In this document: positions 6,662 to 7,245 of the stretch, one piece after another
Layout of the letters: each line of letters begins with the position of its first letter
Numbering within the stretch: position 1 is the stretch's first letter
Assembly: GCA_028293465.1 (NCBI GenBank)
Contig: JAQGOT010000219.1
Span: 1 to 7,245, forward strand
DNA: 7,245 nucleotides
DNA from: Pedosphaera sp.
GTDB taxonomy: Bacteria > Verrucomicrobiota > Verrucomicrobiia > Limisphaerales > Pedosphaeraceae
Reading direction: 5' to 3'
Made by a program: the position numbers and the translations under genes
The notes under the pieces: model-generated
Seen by the model: only the letters and a program-made list of their open reading frames with translations
Databases searched by the model: none
Told to the model about the DNA's origin: nothing

Positions 6662-7245
6662 ATGAAACTATTATCATCGGTTGTAATGTCCTGCCTGCTG
6701 GCGCTGGCGGCCCGTGGTGATGAGGGAATGTGGCTCTTCAACCAGCCCCCACGTCAAATTTTAAGCGAGCGTTACCAGTTCAATGCCACGGATGCATGGC
6801 TGGAGCATTTGCAGAAATCCTCGGTGCGCTTCAACTCGGGCGGGTCCGGCAGTTTTGTGAGCGAGGATGGCCTCCTGATTTCCAACCACCATGTCGGGTC
6901 CGACTCGTTGCAGAAACTCAGCACCCGACAGAAGAATTATCTGCACGACGGCTTTCACGCGCGAACACCCGCCGAGGAAGTCAAATGTCTCGATCTCGAA
7001 CTCAATGTGCTCGAATCCATCGAGGACGTGACCAGCCGCGTGAACGCTGCGGTGCCGAAGGGTGCGGAGCCGAGCAAGGCTTTTGCAGCCCGACGGAAGA
7101 TCATCGCCGAAATCGAAAAAGAATCGCTGGATCGCACGGGCTTGCGCTCGGACGTGGTCACACTCTGGCAAGGGGGCGCGTATCATCTTTATCGTTACAA
7201 GCGATACACTGACGTGCGAATTGTCTTCGCGCCGGAGCAGCAGAT
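6662..7245 (+). CDS. S46-family serine peptidase (dipeptidyl-peptidase 7/11-like), C-terminus cut off by window edge
   Basis: The frame is open from ATG 6662 to the right edge (194 complete codons) with no stop; family members are about 700 residues, so roughly a quarter is seen. S46 enzymes are exported chymotrypsin-fold exopeptidases that release dipeptides from oligopeptide N-termini. Residues 1-19 look like a signal peptide (MKLLSSVV, then a Leu/Ala core), with cleavage near A17 or G19. The family-typical mature start DEGMW (20-24) follows. The block SGGSGSFVSEDGLLISNHHVG (59-79) is the family's catalytic-His region; H77 is the probable catalytic His, and ESIEDVTSRV is also typical. The catalytic Asp and Ser would lie beyond the window. 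Canonical members have Cys in place of S62 and V78; both are absent here. SD is weak (AGG about 14 nt upstream), but the signal peptide supports this start. Substrate preference (DPP7 or DPP11) cannot be judged without the C-terminal half. Confidence 0.9.
   Translation, partial: MKLLSSVVMSCLLALAARGDEGMWLFNQPPRQILSERYQFNATDAWLEHLQKSSVRFNSGGSGSFVSEDGLLISNHHVGSDSLQKLSTRQKNYLHDGFHARTPAEEVKCLDLELNVLESIEDVTSRVNAAVPKGAEPSKAFAARRKIIAEIEKESLDRTGLRSDVVTLWQGGAYHLYRYKRYTDVRIVFAPEQQ

Noticed and set aside
6730..7212. 160-codon + strand open frame near the right end
   Set aside because: It overlaps the S46 peptidase in another frame; its product is Arg/Gly-rich low-meaning sequence, whereas the peptidase frame has family motifs and a signal peptide.

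Overview
The window looks like an ordinary chromosomal stretch from a GC-rich, diderm (Gram-negative) bacterium. An outer-membrane beta-barrel protein with an aromatic C-terminus and an exported S46-type peptidase both imply an outer membrane. The combination of a SWIM-finger SNF2 ATPase, an S46 peptidase and this style of ThrRS would fit the Verrucomicrobiota/PVC group. That placement is a guess from protein style only; nothing in the window proves it.

Layout: three genes run rightward on the + strand. (1) thrS, threonyl-tRNA synthetase, enters from the left edge without its N-terminus (1-1613). (2) After a 28-bp gap comes a small five-helix inner-membrane protein of unknown function (1642-2148). 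(3) After a leader of about 140 bp comes a large SWIM zinc finger plus SNF2 ATPase protein (about 2287-5697). It is followed, tail to tail across 36 bp, by a minus-strand gene for a secreted outer-membrane beta-barrel protein (5734-6423). A divergent intergenic region of about 240 bp separates that gene from the start of an S46-family serine peptidase (6662 to the right edge, + strand), which is cut off after 194 codons.

How they relate: thrS and the membrane gene are close enough to be one transcription unit, and the SNF2 gene may be read through from them or have its own promoter in the AT-rich patch near 2208-2213. The OMP and the S46 peptidase are both envelope or secreted proteins fired from a shared divergent region, but nothing shows they work together.

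I found no tRNA or rRNA, CRISPR array, insertion sequence, integrase, phage gene, toxin-antitoxin pair or recognised defence island. I do not see a novel multi-gene system here. The points most worth a second look are the unknown membrane protein between thrS and the SNF2 gene, the large undefined central part of the SNF2 protein, an imperfect inverted repeat in the SNF2 leader, and the paired loss of two active-site-proximal cysteines in the S46 peptidase.
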